This document shows positions 21,293-31,259 of a stretch of DNA of 64,000 nucleotides, piece by piece. The translations under genes were made by a program, and so were the position numbers. Within the stretch, counting starts at the first letter, position 1. Every line of letters starts with the position of its first letter. Source of the DNA: Prochlorococcus sp. AG-418-O03 (GTDB lineage: Bacteria > Cyanobacteriota > Cyanobacteriia > PCC-6307 > Cyanobiaceae); assembly GCA_003213855.1 (NCBI GenBank), contig QCMJ01000004.1, positions 1 through 64,000 on the forward strand. The letters are read 5' to 3'. A model generated the notes under the pieces. It worked only from the letters and a program-made list of their open reading frames with translations. It was not told the DNA's origin and ran no database searches.

Positions 21293-22360
21293 TTACAAAT
21301 CTAAAGATATATCTACCAGTTTAGCCACAAGTTGTTCAATTTTTAAACCAGAAGCTTCCCAAAGCATTGGGAACATACTGTTTTTTGTAAAACCAGGAAT
21401 TGTATTTATTTCATTTAGCAAAATTTTATTTGAAGATTTTTCTAAAAAGAAATCTACTCTTGCAAAACCGAAAATATTTAGTGCTCTACAACTTTTAATA
21501 GCAATTTCTTTAATTTCTTTTGTGATTTTGGGATCTATTTCTGCTGGGATAATTATTTTATTATTTGAGTGATATTTTGAATCGTAATCATACCAATCAC
21601 TTTCGTAATTTATCTCGCCTATCTCAGAGGTTAAGAGTTTAGAATTCCCAATTATTCCGCATTCAATCTCCCTTACCTCTAAACCTTCCTCTACTAAGAT
21701 TCTTGGATCTATTGCCTGAGCCTTTTCTAATGCATGTAATATTTCTGATTCATTTATGACTTTGGAGATGCCAAGAGATGATCCAGAGTTCGATGGTTTA
21801 ACAAAAACAGGAAAATTTAAGTTTTTTAAAATTTCATTAATTATTTTATTTTTTACTTCCTTTTCGTTGAGATCTTCATTTTGAAACACTAGATAATTGA
21901 CTTGTGGAAGTTTAAGATTTGAGAAAATTGTTTTCATCAATATTTTATCCATCCCAATTGCAGAGCCAATAATTCCACATCCGACTAAAGGCTTCTTTGT
22001 AAATCTAAGTAAGCCATGAATTGATCCGTCTTCACCATTAAATCCATGTAAAAGAGGAAACCAAACATCAACATTTTGAAATTCAATTCCGTCAAGGAAG
22101 TTAATTTTTTTCTGATTAAAAATTTGTTGTGTATTTGTTTTATTGTTTTCAATTCCACTAATTAGTATCTTTTCTGAGAGATAACTATCAAGCCAATCTC
22201 CATATTTGTTTATATAAAAGGTTTTAACTGTATAGCGTTCTTTGTTTATTTCTGAATTAAATGCTTGAAAAACTGTTTTTGCAGAGGATATCGATACCTC
22301 ATGCTCATTGGAATTCCCACCAAATATTAAACCAATACATTTTTTTTTACCCCCTATCAT
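21293..22360 (-). CDS. ddl: D-alanine--D-alanine ligase
   Basis: 'FGGNSNEHEVSISSA', 'PVFVKPSNSGSSLGISKV', 'LNEINTIPGFTKNSMFP'. Confidence 0.95.
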   Translation of the reverse strand: MIGGKKKCIGLIFGGNSNEHEVSISSAKTVFQAFNSEINKERYTVKTFYINKYGDWLDSYLSEKILISGIENNKTNTQQIFNQKKINFLDGIEFQNVDVWFPLLHGFNGEDGSIHGLLRFTKKPLVGCGIIGSAIGMDKILMKTIFSNLKLPQVNYLVFQNEDLNEKEVKNKIINEILKNLNFPVFVKPSNSGSSLGISKVINESEILHALEKAQAIDPRILVEEGLEVREIECGIIGNSKLLTSEIGEINYESDWYDYDSKYHSNNKIIIPAEIDPKITKEIKEIAIKSCRALNIFGFARVDFFLEKSSNKILLNEINTIPGFTKNSMFPMLWEASGLKIEQLVAKLVDISLDL

Positions 22361-22368
22361 TTAAATGA

Positions 22369-23763
22369 TTATAAATAAAGTTCGCCTGTTAAAGAAAAAG
22401 GTCTTGCTTCATTTATTTTGACATCTATCTCATCTCCCAATGAAAAATTAAAATTAATGTTTTTGGGAATCTCTACGAAAGTTAATCTATTTGTTCTAGT
22501 TCTACCCATAATTTGCGAGGATTTTTTTGGATTTAAACCCTCAACTAAAACGCTTTCAATATTGTTGATGTATCTTTGATTTCTTGTCCTAGCAGTTTTT
22601 TCGACTAAATCATTAATTTCTTGTAATCTAGCTTTTTTTACCACTTCAGAAAGTTGATTAGACCAAACTGCTGCAGGCGTATTTGGTCTTGGAGAATATG
22701 CTGCCGTGTTTACTTGATCAAAACCAATTTCTGATATTAGCTTTAATGTATCTTGATATTGTTGTTCGGTTTCTCCTGGGAAAGCAACTATTGCGTCAGC
22801 AGTGATTGATGCATCTGGCATTAATGACCTTATATTCTCGATAATATTTTTATACTTTTTAATAGAATATCCTCTTGACATTTGTTTTAAGATTTCATCA
22901 TTTCCACTTTGGAAGGGAATATGGAAATGTTCACAGACTTTATCAAGTTCATAACAAGCTTGAATCAACCTTTTTGAAAAATATCTTGGATGACTAGTAG
23001 CAAATCTTATTCGCCGAATACCTTTAACATCATGAATATAATATAAAAGATCAGTTAGAGTATTCTCTTTTCTCCCCTCTTTTGTAGTTCCTGGAAGGTC
23101 TCTACCATAAGCATCAATATTCTGCCCCAAAAGAGTAATTTCTTTAAAATTATCATCAGCTAATTTTTGGATCTCACTTTTTATAGCATTTGGATCTCTT
23201 GATTGCTCTTTTCCTCTTACAGAGGGGACTACACAATATGAACATCTTTCATTACATCCATAAATGATATTAACCCAGCCACAAATAGAGCTTTCCCTTC
23301 GGGCACTTGTTATGTCTTCAGAAATGAAGGTTTCTTCTGTGGCAGCAACTTGATTTCCTAAATCAACTTTCCCCAGAAGATTCTCAAGATTATTTACGTG
23401 TTGAGGCCCCATAACAAGATCAAGTTCTGGGACTCTTCTTAATAAGGACTCTCCCTCTTGCTGCGCAAGACAACCTGCAACAACAAGTTTTAATTTAGGT
23501 GTTTTGTGCTTTCTTTTTGCTTGTCTTCCTAGAAAGCTATAAACTTTTTGCTCCGCATTATCTCTGATTGTGCATGTATTGTACAATACCAAATCGGCAT
23601 TTAATTCATTATCTGCTCTGGTATATCCCATCTTCTCTAATGTCCCAGCCATTCTCTCAGAATCAGCCTTGTTCATTTGGCATCCAAATGTGGTTATCCA
23701 ATAACTGCCAGTAGTTGAATTCTTTTGAAATTGTTTTTCGTCTGATTTTGTTTTTGTTAGCAC
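22369..23763 (-). CDS. miaB: tRNA-2-methylthio-N6-isopentenyladenosine synthase
   Basis: '[14 protein letters not shown]', radical SAM '[13 protein letters not shown]', TRAM C-terminus. Confidence 0.95.
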   Translation of the reverse strand: MLTKTKSDEKQFQKNSTTGSYWITTFGCQMNKADSERMAGTLEKMGYTRADNELNADLVLYNTCTIRDNAEQKVYSFLGRQAKRKHKTPKLKLVVAGCLAQQEGESLLRRVPELDLVMGPQHVNNLENLLGKVDLGNQVAATEETFISEDITSARRESSICGWVNIIYGCNERCSYCVVPSVRGKEQSRDPNAIKSEIQKLADDNFKEITLLGQNIDAYGRDLPGTTKEGRKENTLTDLLYYIHDVKGIRRIRFATSHPRYFSKRLIQACYELDKVCEHFHIPFQSGNDEILKQMSRGYSIKKYKNIIENIRSLMPDASITADAIVAFPGETEQQYQDTLKLISEIGFDQVNTAAYSPRPNTPAAVWSNQLSEVVKKARLQEINDLVEKTARTRNQRYINNIESVLVEGLNPKKSSQIMGRTRTNRLTFVEIPKNINFNFSLGDEIDVKINEARPFSLTGELYL

Positions 23764-23835
23764 TTTGCTAGGAATTTTTTATGAATCTTTAATTCAAAAT
23801 TACAAGTTAAATAATTTTGCTGCAATATTTTTGAG

Positions 23836-23909
23836 GGCGAGCGAGGGGATTCGAACCCCCGAATAGCGGCGCCACAAGCCGCTGCCTTAACCACTTGGCG
23901 ACGCCCGCC
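23836..23909 (-). tRNA. tRNA-His(GTG)
   Basis: Reverse strand: extra G-1, GCGGGCG/CGCTCGC acceptor, anticodon loop TTGTGGC, TTCGAAT T-loop. Confidence 0.94.
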
Positions 23910-24037
23910 TCACATTTATAAATTTAACAACTCAAGGGTAATTTTTCATAGTTATTTTTATCTTTTAGCGAAATTTGAATTATTTTCTAATTCAGTAAAG
24001 TTTTCTTATGATTTAAAATAGGAGAAAATTTAAAAAT

Positions 24038-25273
24038 TTGATTAATTCCGGCACAGCTGAGGTTCTTATTCCCAGAAGCCTTTGTTTAATAGAAGATATA
24101 GATAACCTCATTATCGATGTAGAGGATTTATGTTCAGTTTCCATTGGTTGGGAGGATGGATTTGTTTCTGAGTTAAAGCCTTTAAAAAATAACATTACAA
24201 AACCCAAAAATATTTTATTCCCAAGATTTGTTGAAACGCATTCGCATTTTGATAAATCTTTTACATGGGCAGACTTTCCTAATCTGGAATCAAACTACGG
24301 AGGAGCATTATCAGTAAATCTTGAAGAACATAAAACCAGAACTACAGATAAGGTTCTTGAAAGAGTTGAGAAATCATTAAAACTTGCTATTAGAAATGGA
24401 TATCGAGCTATTAGAAGTCATATCGATACATACAAAGGTCAATCTATTGACATTTGGATTGAACTTTTTAAATTACAAAAAAAATTTTCATCTGAGTTGA
24501 CACTACAATACGTTGCTCTAGCTCCAGTGGAATTCTGGGATACAACTGATGGAGAAGATTTGGCAAAAATATTTTCCTCTAATGGAGGTATTTTAGGAGG
24601 TGTTATTGTTCCTCCTTTCAACAAAAAAAATACAAGCAAATTTCTAGCAAAGATGCTTCTTCTTGCTAGTAAATATAAATTAGAAATTGATTTGCATATA
24701 GATGAATCAATTATTGAACCTGGAGCGGGAATAAAAGTTTTATTAGAAACAATCGAAAATTTAAAAATTAATAGTATTCCGATCACTTGTAGTCATTTGA
24801 GTAGTCTTATTTCTCTAAGTAATAGAGAGATTTTAAATTTAGGAGAAAAAATGGCTGAGAAAAATATTAAGGTTATTGCTTTACCCCTAACAAATTTTTG
24901 GCTGCTCAATCGAAGTAATAAAACTACTTCATTAAAAAGACCAGTTGCGCCAATAAAGCAATTACAAAAATCACATGTGGATGTATCTCTTGGTAGTGAT
25001 AATGTTCAAGACCCTTGGTACCCATTTGGTAATTTTGACCCTTTTTATTTGTTGTCTTGCTCGATGCCTATGCTTCAACTAAATCCATGGGAGAGAATGA
25101 CTCTCTCTTCTATTTTTTTAGCTCCAAGCAGATTATTAAATTTAAAATGGGATGGTTTAATTAAAAAAGGTTGTCCTGCTGACTTTGTGATTTTAGATGC
25201 ACAAAGATGGGCAGATGTTTTTTCGAGCAATTTAAAGAGAAAAGTATTTATAAACGGCGATTTATATTGCTAA
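24038..25273 (+). CDS. amidohydrolase, cytosine deaminase-like
   Basis: 'FVETHSHFDKSFTW', 'EIDLHIDES', 'CSHLSSL', 'VSLGSDNVQDPWYPFGNFDP' metal-site motifs. Confidence 0.8.
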   Translation: MINSGTAEVLIPRSLCLIEDIDNLIIDVEDLCSVSIGWEDGFVSELKPLKNNITKPKNILFPRFVETHSHFDKSFTWADFPNLESNYGGALSVNLEEHKTRTTDKVLERVEKSLKLAIRNGYRAIRSHIDTYKGQSIDIWIELFKLQKKFSSELTLQYVALAPVEFWDTTDGEDLAKIFSSNGGILGGVIVPPFNKKNTSKFLAKMLLLASKYKLEIDLHIDESIIEPGAGIKVLLETIENLKINSIPITCSHLSSLISLSNREILNLGEKMAEKNIKVIALPLTNFWLLNRSNKTTSLKRPVAPIKQLQKSHVDVSLGSDNVQDPWYPFGNFDPFYLLSCSMPMLQLNPWERMTLSSIFLAPSRLLNLKWDGLIKKGCPADFVILDAQRWADVFSSNLKRKVFINGDLYC

Positions 25274-25311
25274 TTGGCTAATTTATATACAAAGCATAAA
25301 AATTTTTATTA

Positions 25312-26664
25312 ATGATATCAAAACTTGAATTTATAGACAAATTTAGAGAAGTCAAAAACTTAGAGATCATTGAAAATAAATCCGATGTAAAAAGACTTTC
25401 AAAAGATTTTTATAACTACTCTCCAATCCTTACTGAAAAATTAGATGACTGTATTGCTGATTTGGTGGTAAGACCTAGTGATCACAAAGCGGTAAAGGAA
25501 GTAGCAGAAATTTGTTGGAAATTGTCTATCCCACTTACTTTAAGGGGTTCAGGTACAGGTAATTATGGACAAGCTGTCCCATTATTTAAAGGAGTTGTAA
25601 TGCAGATGAGTCACTTTAATAAGTTAGAAGAATTTGACCCAGATACAGGCTTTGTAAAAGTACAGTCTGGCTGTGTTATGGGAGATTTGAATAAACAATT
25701 AGAGAAATATGGTAGAGAATTGAGGTTGCTTCCTAGTACTTGGAAAACTGCAACAATTGGAGGTTTTATTGCAGGTGGATCAGGAGGTATTGGTTCCATT
25801 AGATGGGGATTTTTAAGAGATCCAGGAAATCTTATTGGTTTAGAGGCAGTAACAATGAATGAAAAACCTGCATTATTAAAATTTGATGCTGAAGAATCCG
25901 AACCTCTTAATCATGCTTATGGGACTAATGGAATAATTACTTCTTTATTACTTGCTACTGATATCAAACGTAAGTGGTACTCATTAGTTATCGACTGTAT
26001 TGAATTTGAAAAAACAATAGAAATATTAAAAACTCTTACTAGCTCAGCAATTGATCTGAAATTAGGAGCAATTCTTGAAGAAGAAATTGTAGATCAAATG
26101 CCAAAATGGTTTAAAGGTATATCTAGAAGTCACAAGATATTAATACAATCTACTCTTGGAGGAATAAAAACAATCGATCTAATTTGTAAAAAATTTAAAG
26201 TTGAATCTACCCTACTTGGGGAAGAAGAAAAGCTCGTGAATGGAATTTCTGAAGTCGTATGGAATCATACAACTCTTCATATGAGGTCTAGGGATAAAAA
26301 TTGGACTTATTTACAGATGCTTTTGCCACTTAATAATGAACTAGAATTAATTAATTTTTTGAGAAAAAAATGGGGTAAAAAAGTTCTTTGGCATTTAGAG
26401 GCAGTTTCTCAACAAGGATCACCGCGATTAGCGGCTTTGCCTGTATTAAAGTGGAATGGGGCAGAAGAATTAAAAGAAATAATGGAAGATTGCAAGAAAC
26501 TTGGCGCGTTTATTTTTAATCCTCATGTTTTAACAGTTGAAGGAGGAGGTCTCGGAGTGGTGGATGCTGATCAAGTAAAAGCGAAATTAAGATTTGATCC
26601 TAAAGGGCTATTAAATCCAGGAAAATTGGAAGGTTGGGAAGTAAAAGAACAATTTAAAATTTAA
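25312..26664 (+). CDS. FAD-binding oxidoreductase (GlcD-like, PCMH-type)
   Basis: 'PLTLRGSGTGNYGQAVPLFKGVV' and 'ATIGGFIAGGSGGIGSIRWG' FAD-binding motifs. Confidence 0.85.
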   Translation: MISKLEFIDKFREVKNLEIIENKSDVKRLSKDFYNYSPILTEKLDDCIADLVVRPSDHKAVKEVAEICWKLSIPLTLRGSGTGNYGQAVPLFKGVVMQMSHFNKLEEFDPDTGFVKVQSGCVMGDLNKQLEKYGRELRLLPSTWKTATIGGFIAGGSGGIGSIRWGFLRDPGNLIGLEAVTMNEKPALLKFDAEESEPLNHAYGTNGIITSLLLATDIKRKWYSLVIDCIEFEKTIEILKTLTSSAIDLKLGAILEEEIVDQMPKWFKGISRSHKILIQSTLGGIKTIDLICKKFKVESTLLGEEEKLVNGISEVVWNHTTLHMRSRDKNWTYLQMLLPLNNELELINFLRKKWGKKVLWHLEAVSQQGSPRLAALPVLKWNGAEELKEIMEDCKKLGAFIFNPHVLTVEGGGLGVVDADQVKAKLRFDPKGLLNPGKLEGWEVKEQFKI

Positions 26665-27893
26665 CATTTCTTTTTATTCGCAAATTTAATAAATTCAGCA
26701 ACTAAAAAAATAGAACCTGTTAGAACAGGATGATTAGTCGGCCATTTTTTTAAAGAAAATAAATACTCAATGGCAAGTTCAAATGTTTTAAATTCAATTG
26801 TTTTTTGAAAGTCAATTTCTTTAATCTGAGAGAGATCATTTAATTGCCAACTAGGTTGGTTTGGAACTGGCACAAGTAATAAGTGATCATTTTTCTTTAG
26901 AAGTGTTTTTAATATTGCGTAAATATCTTTTTGTCTTTGGACACCTAAAATCCAATAAATTCCTTTATCTTCATTCTCCCAATTACTTCGCTCATTAGAG
27001 AGTGCTTTTGCAGCAGGATAATTGTGCGCACAATCTACAAGAATTTCTTTGTTGAAATAATTTATTATTTCTAGCCTTCCGTCCCAAGTTGTCTTTTTAA
27101 GACCTTCAGATATGTGTTTTTCTTTTATATTAAATCCCAAATTATTCAGCGCTTCAATTGCTCCAACAGCTACTGAAGCATTTTGCTTTTGAAAAATTCC
27201 TTTTAATCCAAGCTCATAGCTGTTTGAAATTGAATCTTTCCAAATAATTTCTGCTCCAACCTCTTTAACTTTTTTGGTTATTAAATTTTCAACTTGACTA
27301 TTTTGATTGCATGAGATCACAATTGAGTTTTTTTCAATAACTGCTAATTTTTCTTCGGCAATTTTTTCAATCGTATCTCCAAGAAATTCTTTATGGTCTA
27401 AGCCAATATTCCCAATAGCAATGATTGGTCTTGATTTATGGGCTGTTGTCGCGTCTAATCGTCCCCCTAAGCCAGCTTCAAGAATGAGTAATTCAACTTT
27501 TTGATGGTCAAAAAAATTTAGTGCGCAGCAAATGATTTTTTCAAAAGGAGTTAATTCAAATGTTGAAAAATTTTTTTCTATTAACCTATAGATTTTTTCA
27601 AAATCAGTTTTGTTGATATTTTTTTTATTAACTCTAATCCTCTCGCATATATCCAAAAGATGAGGAGATGTCGTTACACCGAAATTCCTTTTAGCTTCAA
27701 AAAGTATACTTTCTAAATATGCCGCGATTGATCCTTTCCCATTGGTTCCAATAATTTGTATCGCAGGGATTTTCTTGCAAGGATTACCAAGTTCTTGAAG
27801 TGCTTTTTTAATTCTTGATAAACCCAACTTGATATTATCCCTTTCATATTTAGGAGATAATAATTCAAAAGTTTTTAAATTTGCATTTTTCAA
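26661..27893 (-). CDS. folC: folylpolyglutamate synthase/dihydrofolate synthase
   Basis: 'IIGTNGKGSIAAYLESIL', 'GLGGRLDATT', 'LVDCAHNYPAAKAL'. Confidence 0.93.
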   Translation of the reverse strand: MKNANLKTFELLSPKYERDNIKLGLSRIKKALQELGNPCKKIPAIQIIGTNGKGSIAAYLESILFEAKRNFGVTTSPHLLDICERIRVNKKNINKTDFEKIYRLIEKNFSTFELTPFEKIICCALNFFDHQKVELLILEAGLGGRLDATTAHKSRPIIAIGNIGLDHKEFLGDTIEKIAEEKLAVIEKNSIVISCNQNSQVENLITKKVKEVGAEIIWKDSISNSYELGLKGIFQKQNASVAVGAIEALNNLGFNIKEKHISEGLKKTTWDGRLEIINYFNKEILVDCAHNYPAAKALSNERSNWENEDKGIYWILGVQRQKDIYAILKTLLKKNDHLLLVPVPNQPSWQLNDLSQIKEIDFQKTIEFKTFELAIEYLFSLKKWPTNHPVLTGSIFLVAEFIKFANKKKC

Positions 27894-27904
27894 AATTTAA
27901 ATTG

Positions 27905-29080
27905 CTATAACTCTTCAAAAATTGAATTTAGCTTATCCAAAAGAATATTAATTTCTCTTCGAGAAATAACTAATGGTGGGACAATCCTTACAACATTTCC
28001 TCCTGCAGGAACTACCAGTAATCCTTTATCAAAAGCTTTTAATGTAATTTTTTTTGCATCAGCATAATCATCATTGATCACAAGACCTTGTATTAAACCT
28101 AAACCTCTTTTCCCGCTAATAATATTTGGAAATTTTTTTGATAATTCTTCAAATCCAGCACTTAATTGTTCCCCTCTTAGATAAACATTATTGATAATAT
28201 TTCTTCTATTTATTTCTTCTAATACAGTTAGGGCAGCTTTACAAGCGAATGGGTTCCCTCCAAAAGTGCTTGCATGATCCCCTGGAGAAAAAATGTTGGC
28301 TTTTTCTTTTACCAATAATGCTCCAATTGCATGACCTCCTCCTAATCCTTTAGCAAGGGTGAATCCATCAGGTTCAATTCCTAAATTCTCATAACCCCAC
28401 ATTTTCCCAGTTCGACCTACTCCACTTTGGACCTCATCTAAAATGAGAAGAGAATTATATTTATCACATATTTCTCTCAGGCTTTTAAAAAATATTTTAC
28501 TTCCAGGAATTACGCCGCCTTCGCCTTGTATTGGTTCAACTAAAACGCCGGAAATTTTTTGATCATTATTTTCACACTCTTCAAATAATTTTTTTACCGA
28601 ATCAAAATTGTTAAATTTAAAAAATTTGAACCCTTGAATCATTGGTTCGAAACCTTTTTGATATTTTGGCTGTCCAGTGGCACTCAAGGCTGCAAGTGTC
28701 CTCCCATGGAAGCTGGATTCTGCTGCGAGAATAATTGATTTTTTACCTTTATTTGTTTTATTTCCATATTTTTTAATTAATTTAATTGCTGATTCATTTG
28801 CTTCCGCACCACTATTACAGAAGAAGACGCTTTTAGCACAACTCATATTCGTTAAAGTTCTGCTTAATTGTTCTTGTTCTTCAATGTTGTAGAGATTAGA
28901 AATGTGCTGAATCTTTTTTAGTTGAGTTGATAATCTTCTTCTCAAAACTCTATCGCTATGTCCAAGACTACAAGTTGCTATACCAGCGACTGCATCAAGA
29001 TATCTCTTACCTGTTTTGTCCCATAGCCAACAACCTTTTCCTTTTTTGAAAGATATATCGAATCGACTATAGGTATTCAT
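27905..29080 (-). CDS. argD: acetylornithine aminotransferase (start corrected to the MNTYSRF methionine)
   Basis: 'FCNSGAEANESAIK', 'LILDEVQSGVGRTGKMW'. The ORF-track N-terminus (MVELVDAPHSKCGTFGYVGSSPTAPTL) is translated tRNA-Leu. Confidence 0.93.
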   Translation of the reverse strand: MNTYSRFDISFKKGKGCWLWDKTGKRYLDAVAGIATCSLGHSDRVLRRRLSTQLKKIQHISNLYNIEEQEQLSRTLTNMSCAKSVFFCNSGAEANESAIKLIKKYGNKTNKGKKSIILAAESSFHGRTLAALSATGQPKYQKGFEPMIQGFKFFKFNNFDSVKKLFEECENNDQKISGVLVEPIQGEGGVIPGSKIFFKSLREICDKYNSLLILDEVQSGVGRTGKMWGYENLGIEPDGFTLAKGLGGGHAIGALLVKEKANIFSPGDHASTFGGNPFACKAALTVLEEINRRNIINNVYLRGEQLSAGFEELSKKFPNIISGKRGLGLIQGLVINDDYADAKKITLKAFDKGLLVVPAGGNVVRIVPPLVISRREINILLDKLNSIFEEL

Positions 29081-29085
29081 TAAAG

Positions 29086-29167
29086 TGGGAGCGGTCGGAC
29101 TTGAACCGACATACCCGAAGGTGCCGCATTTTGAGTGCGGTGCGTCTACCAATTCCACCACGCTCCC
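29086..29167 (-). tRNA. tRNA-Leu(CAA)
   Basis: Reverse strand GGGAGCG/CGCTCCC acceptor, anticodon loop CTCAAAA, long variable arm, TTCAAGT T-loop. Confidence 0.95.
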
Positions 29168-29440
29168 AAGGCTTTTGAAAAAATGAACTTTTTTATTATA
29201 ACAAAAATCAACTTATTGACTATTGTTTTGGTCAAGGAACAGTTGCAAGATAACGTTTGTTAATAGTCAATCTTTTCGATAAAAACATAGAATTATTCAT
29301 TGCATTTGCTGACAAGAAATGATGGGAAAAAAGAAAATTTAAACATTTATGATACATTTTTGTGATTAAATGCGCTTAAAAGTCTTTTTTAAAAGGAAAT
29401 AGCTTCATGATTAGTAATATTGTGTTATATTTGATAAAAA

Positions 29441-29554
29441 ATGAAAATGTCTAAAACTCAAGCTAAAAAATTATCCCTTAAATTCGTTCCTTATCTTTTT
29501 ATTGCGGTAACTATATTTACAACATTCGGATCTAATAGCGGAATTTGGGCATGA
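29441..29554 (+). CDS. candidate small membrane protein, 37 aa
   Basis: MKMSKTQAKKLSLKFVPYLFIAVTIFTTFGSNSGIWA*: basic N-terminus and one hydrophobic helix. Confidence 0.5.
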   Translation: MKMSKTQAKKLSLKFVPYLFIAVTIFTTFGSNSGIWA

Positions 29555-29661
29555 ATGAATTCAAATTTAATGGTTTAAATAAAATTTGGTCTAGTCGCTT
29601 TCTAGTTTTATTTATATTATTTTTGGGTTGTATTTCACTAATCAATATTGCTTACATTTGA
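29551..29661 (+). CDS. candidate small membrane protein, 36 aa, ATGA-overlapped with the preceding sORF
   Basis: MNEFKFNGLNKIWSSRFLVLFILFLGCISLINIAYI*: single TM helix; start overlaps the upstream stop by 4 nt. Confidence 0.5.
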   Translation: MNEFKFNGLNKIWSSRFLVLFILFLGCISLINIAYI

Positions 29662-29699
29662 ATCAACTTCCTTAAGTTTAAAAATATATTTTGAAAACA

Positions 29700-31070
29700 C
29701 TAAGCTGCTTCGAGTTTTGAAAGATTCTCATATTTAGGTTCAATTTTATATCCATTCTCCTCAAAAGTATTTTTACTGATCTCTCTAATTATTTTTACAC
29801 CTAAAATTTTTAGTTTTAATTCAAAATTTTCATAACCTCTATCTAGATGTTCTAATCCATAGAAATTACTACTACCTTTTGCAATGATTCCTGCAATTAT
29901 TAATGCAGCTGATGACCTTAAATCTGAGCCAACTAGATTCATCCCATTAATTGTTTTAACACCTTTGATGTGAGCTACGTTTTTGTTTAGTTTTATACTG
30001 GCGCCCATCTCATTAAGTAAATAAATATGATTCATTCTGTTTTCGAAAATTGTTTCAGTTATCTTTGATTCACCATTTGCGATTGTCATTAGAGTTGTAA
30101 ATGGTGCCTGCAAATCAGTAGGAAAGCCTGGGAAAGGAGCTGTTTTAATATCTACTCCTTTAATCTCTTTACTCTTGATAGAAATCGAATTACCTTTAAT
30201 CGTAATTTTACTCCCACTTTCTTGAAGCTTATTAGTGACAGCTTCAAGATGATGAGGGATTACTGGAGAAATTGTTATTGAAGAGGAAGTTGCAGCAGCA
30301 GCTATTAGAAAAGTTCCAGCTTCTATACGGTCTGGAATTACTTTATGGGTACATCCTCCAAGCTTATTAACACCATCAATAATAATTGTTTCTTTACCGG
30401 AGTCATAAATTTTTGCCCCCATTTTATTAAGCATTTGGCATAAATCTTGAACTTCAGGCTCTCGAGCAGCATTTTCAATAGTAGTTCTTCCTTTAGCTAA
30501 AGAAGCTGCCATTATTAAAGTTTCAGTCGCACCCACACTTGGACAATTTAATTTAATATGAGTGCCATGAAGTCTATTTTTGTTCCCCCTTGTTTTTGCC
30601 TTTACAATTCCCTCTTCAATAATAATGTCTGCTCCAAGTGCGATTAATCCATTAATGTGCTCATCTATTGGCCTTGAACCAATATTGCATCCACCTGGTA
30701 ATGGTACTTGAGCTTCTCCAAATTTAGTTAATAGTGCACCTATACAAAAGAAACTAGCTCTTAATCCTTTAACAAGTTCATATGGAAGTTCTTTAATCGA
30801 AATAGTTGTTGGATCTATTTCTAGTTGGTTGTTTTCACGAACTAAATTCACTCCTAAATTCTTTAAGATATTCCCCATCTTTTCAATATCAGTGAGAAAA
30901 GGTACATTTTCAAGAATTATTTTTTCATTAGTTAGCAATGATGAGGCTAATAAAACTAAGGCGGAATTCTTCGCACCACTTATTTCAACTATTCCATTTA
31001 ACTTGCCTTGGCCAAGAATCTTTAAATTTTGCGATTTAAGATATGACTTCGTTTTGCTTCCGCAAATCAT
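29700..31070 (-). CDS. murA: UDP-N-acetylglucosamine 1-carboxyvinyltransferase
   Basis: 'VEISGAKNSALVLLAS', 'PLPGGCNIGSRPIDEHI', 'FPTDLQAPF'. Confidence 0.96.
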   Translation of the reverse strand: MICGSKTKSYLKSQNLKILGQGKLNGIVEISGAKNSALVLLASSLLTNEKIILENVPFLTDIEKMGNILKNLGVNLVRENNQLEIDPTTISIKELPYELVKGLRASFFCIGALLTKFGEAQVPLPGGCNIGSRPIDEHINGLIALGADIIIEEGIVKAKTRGNKNRLHGTHIKLNCPSVGATETLIMAASLAKGRTTIENAAREPEVQDLCQMLNKMGAKIYDSGKETIIIDGVNKLGGCTHKVIPDRIEAGTFLIAAAATSSSITISPVIPHHLEAVTNKLQESGSKITIKGNSISIKSKEIKGVDIKTAPFPGFPTDLQAPFTTLMTIANGESKITETIFENRMNHIYLLNEMGASIKLNKNVAHIKGVKTINGMNLVGSDLRSSAALIIAGIIAKGSSNFYGLEHLDRGYENFELKLKILGVKIIREISKNTFEENGYKIEPKYENLSKLEAA

Positions 31071-31259
31071 TAAGACTTAATTTATTAGGTTCATAATGAC
31101 AAACTAATAATATTAAGTCCACCCTATGTAACGTCATGAATATTAATTAAAAGTGAAAATGTATATTTTGATTTCTTGGGAAATAAAAATTTAATAAATA
31201 ATTGATCAAAATATTTATGTAATTAAAATATAGTTGATAACAAATTTTTCAAAATACTC

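Noticed and set aside
20631-21572. Plus-strand ORFs overlapping ftsQ, the hypothetical gene and ddl
   Set aside because: Antisense to better-supported coupled minus-strand genes.
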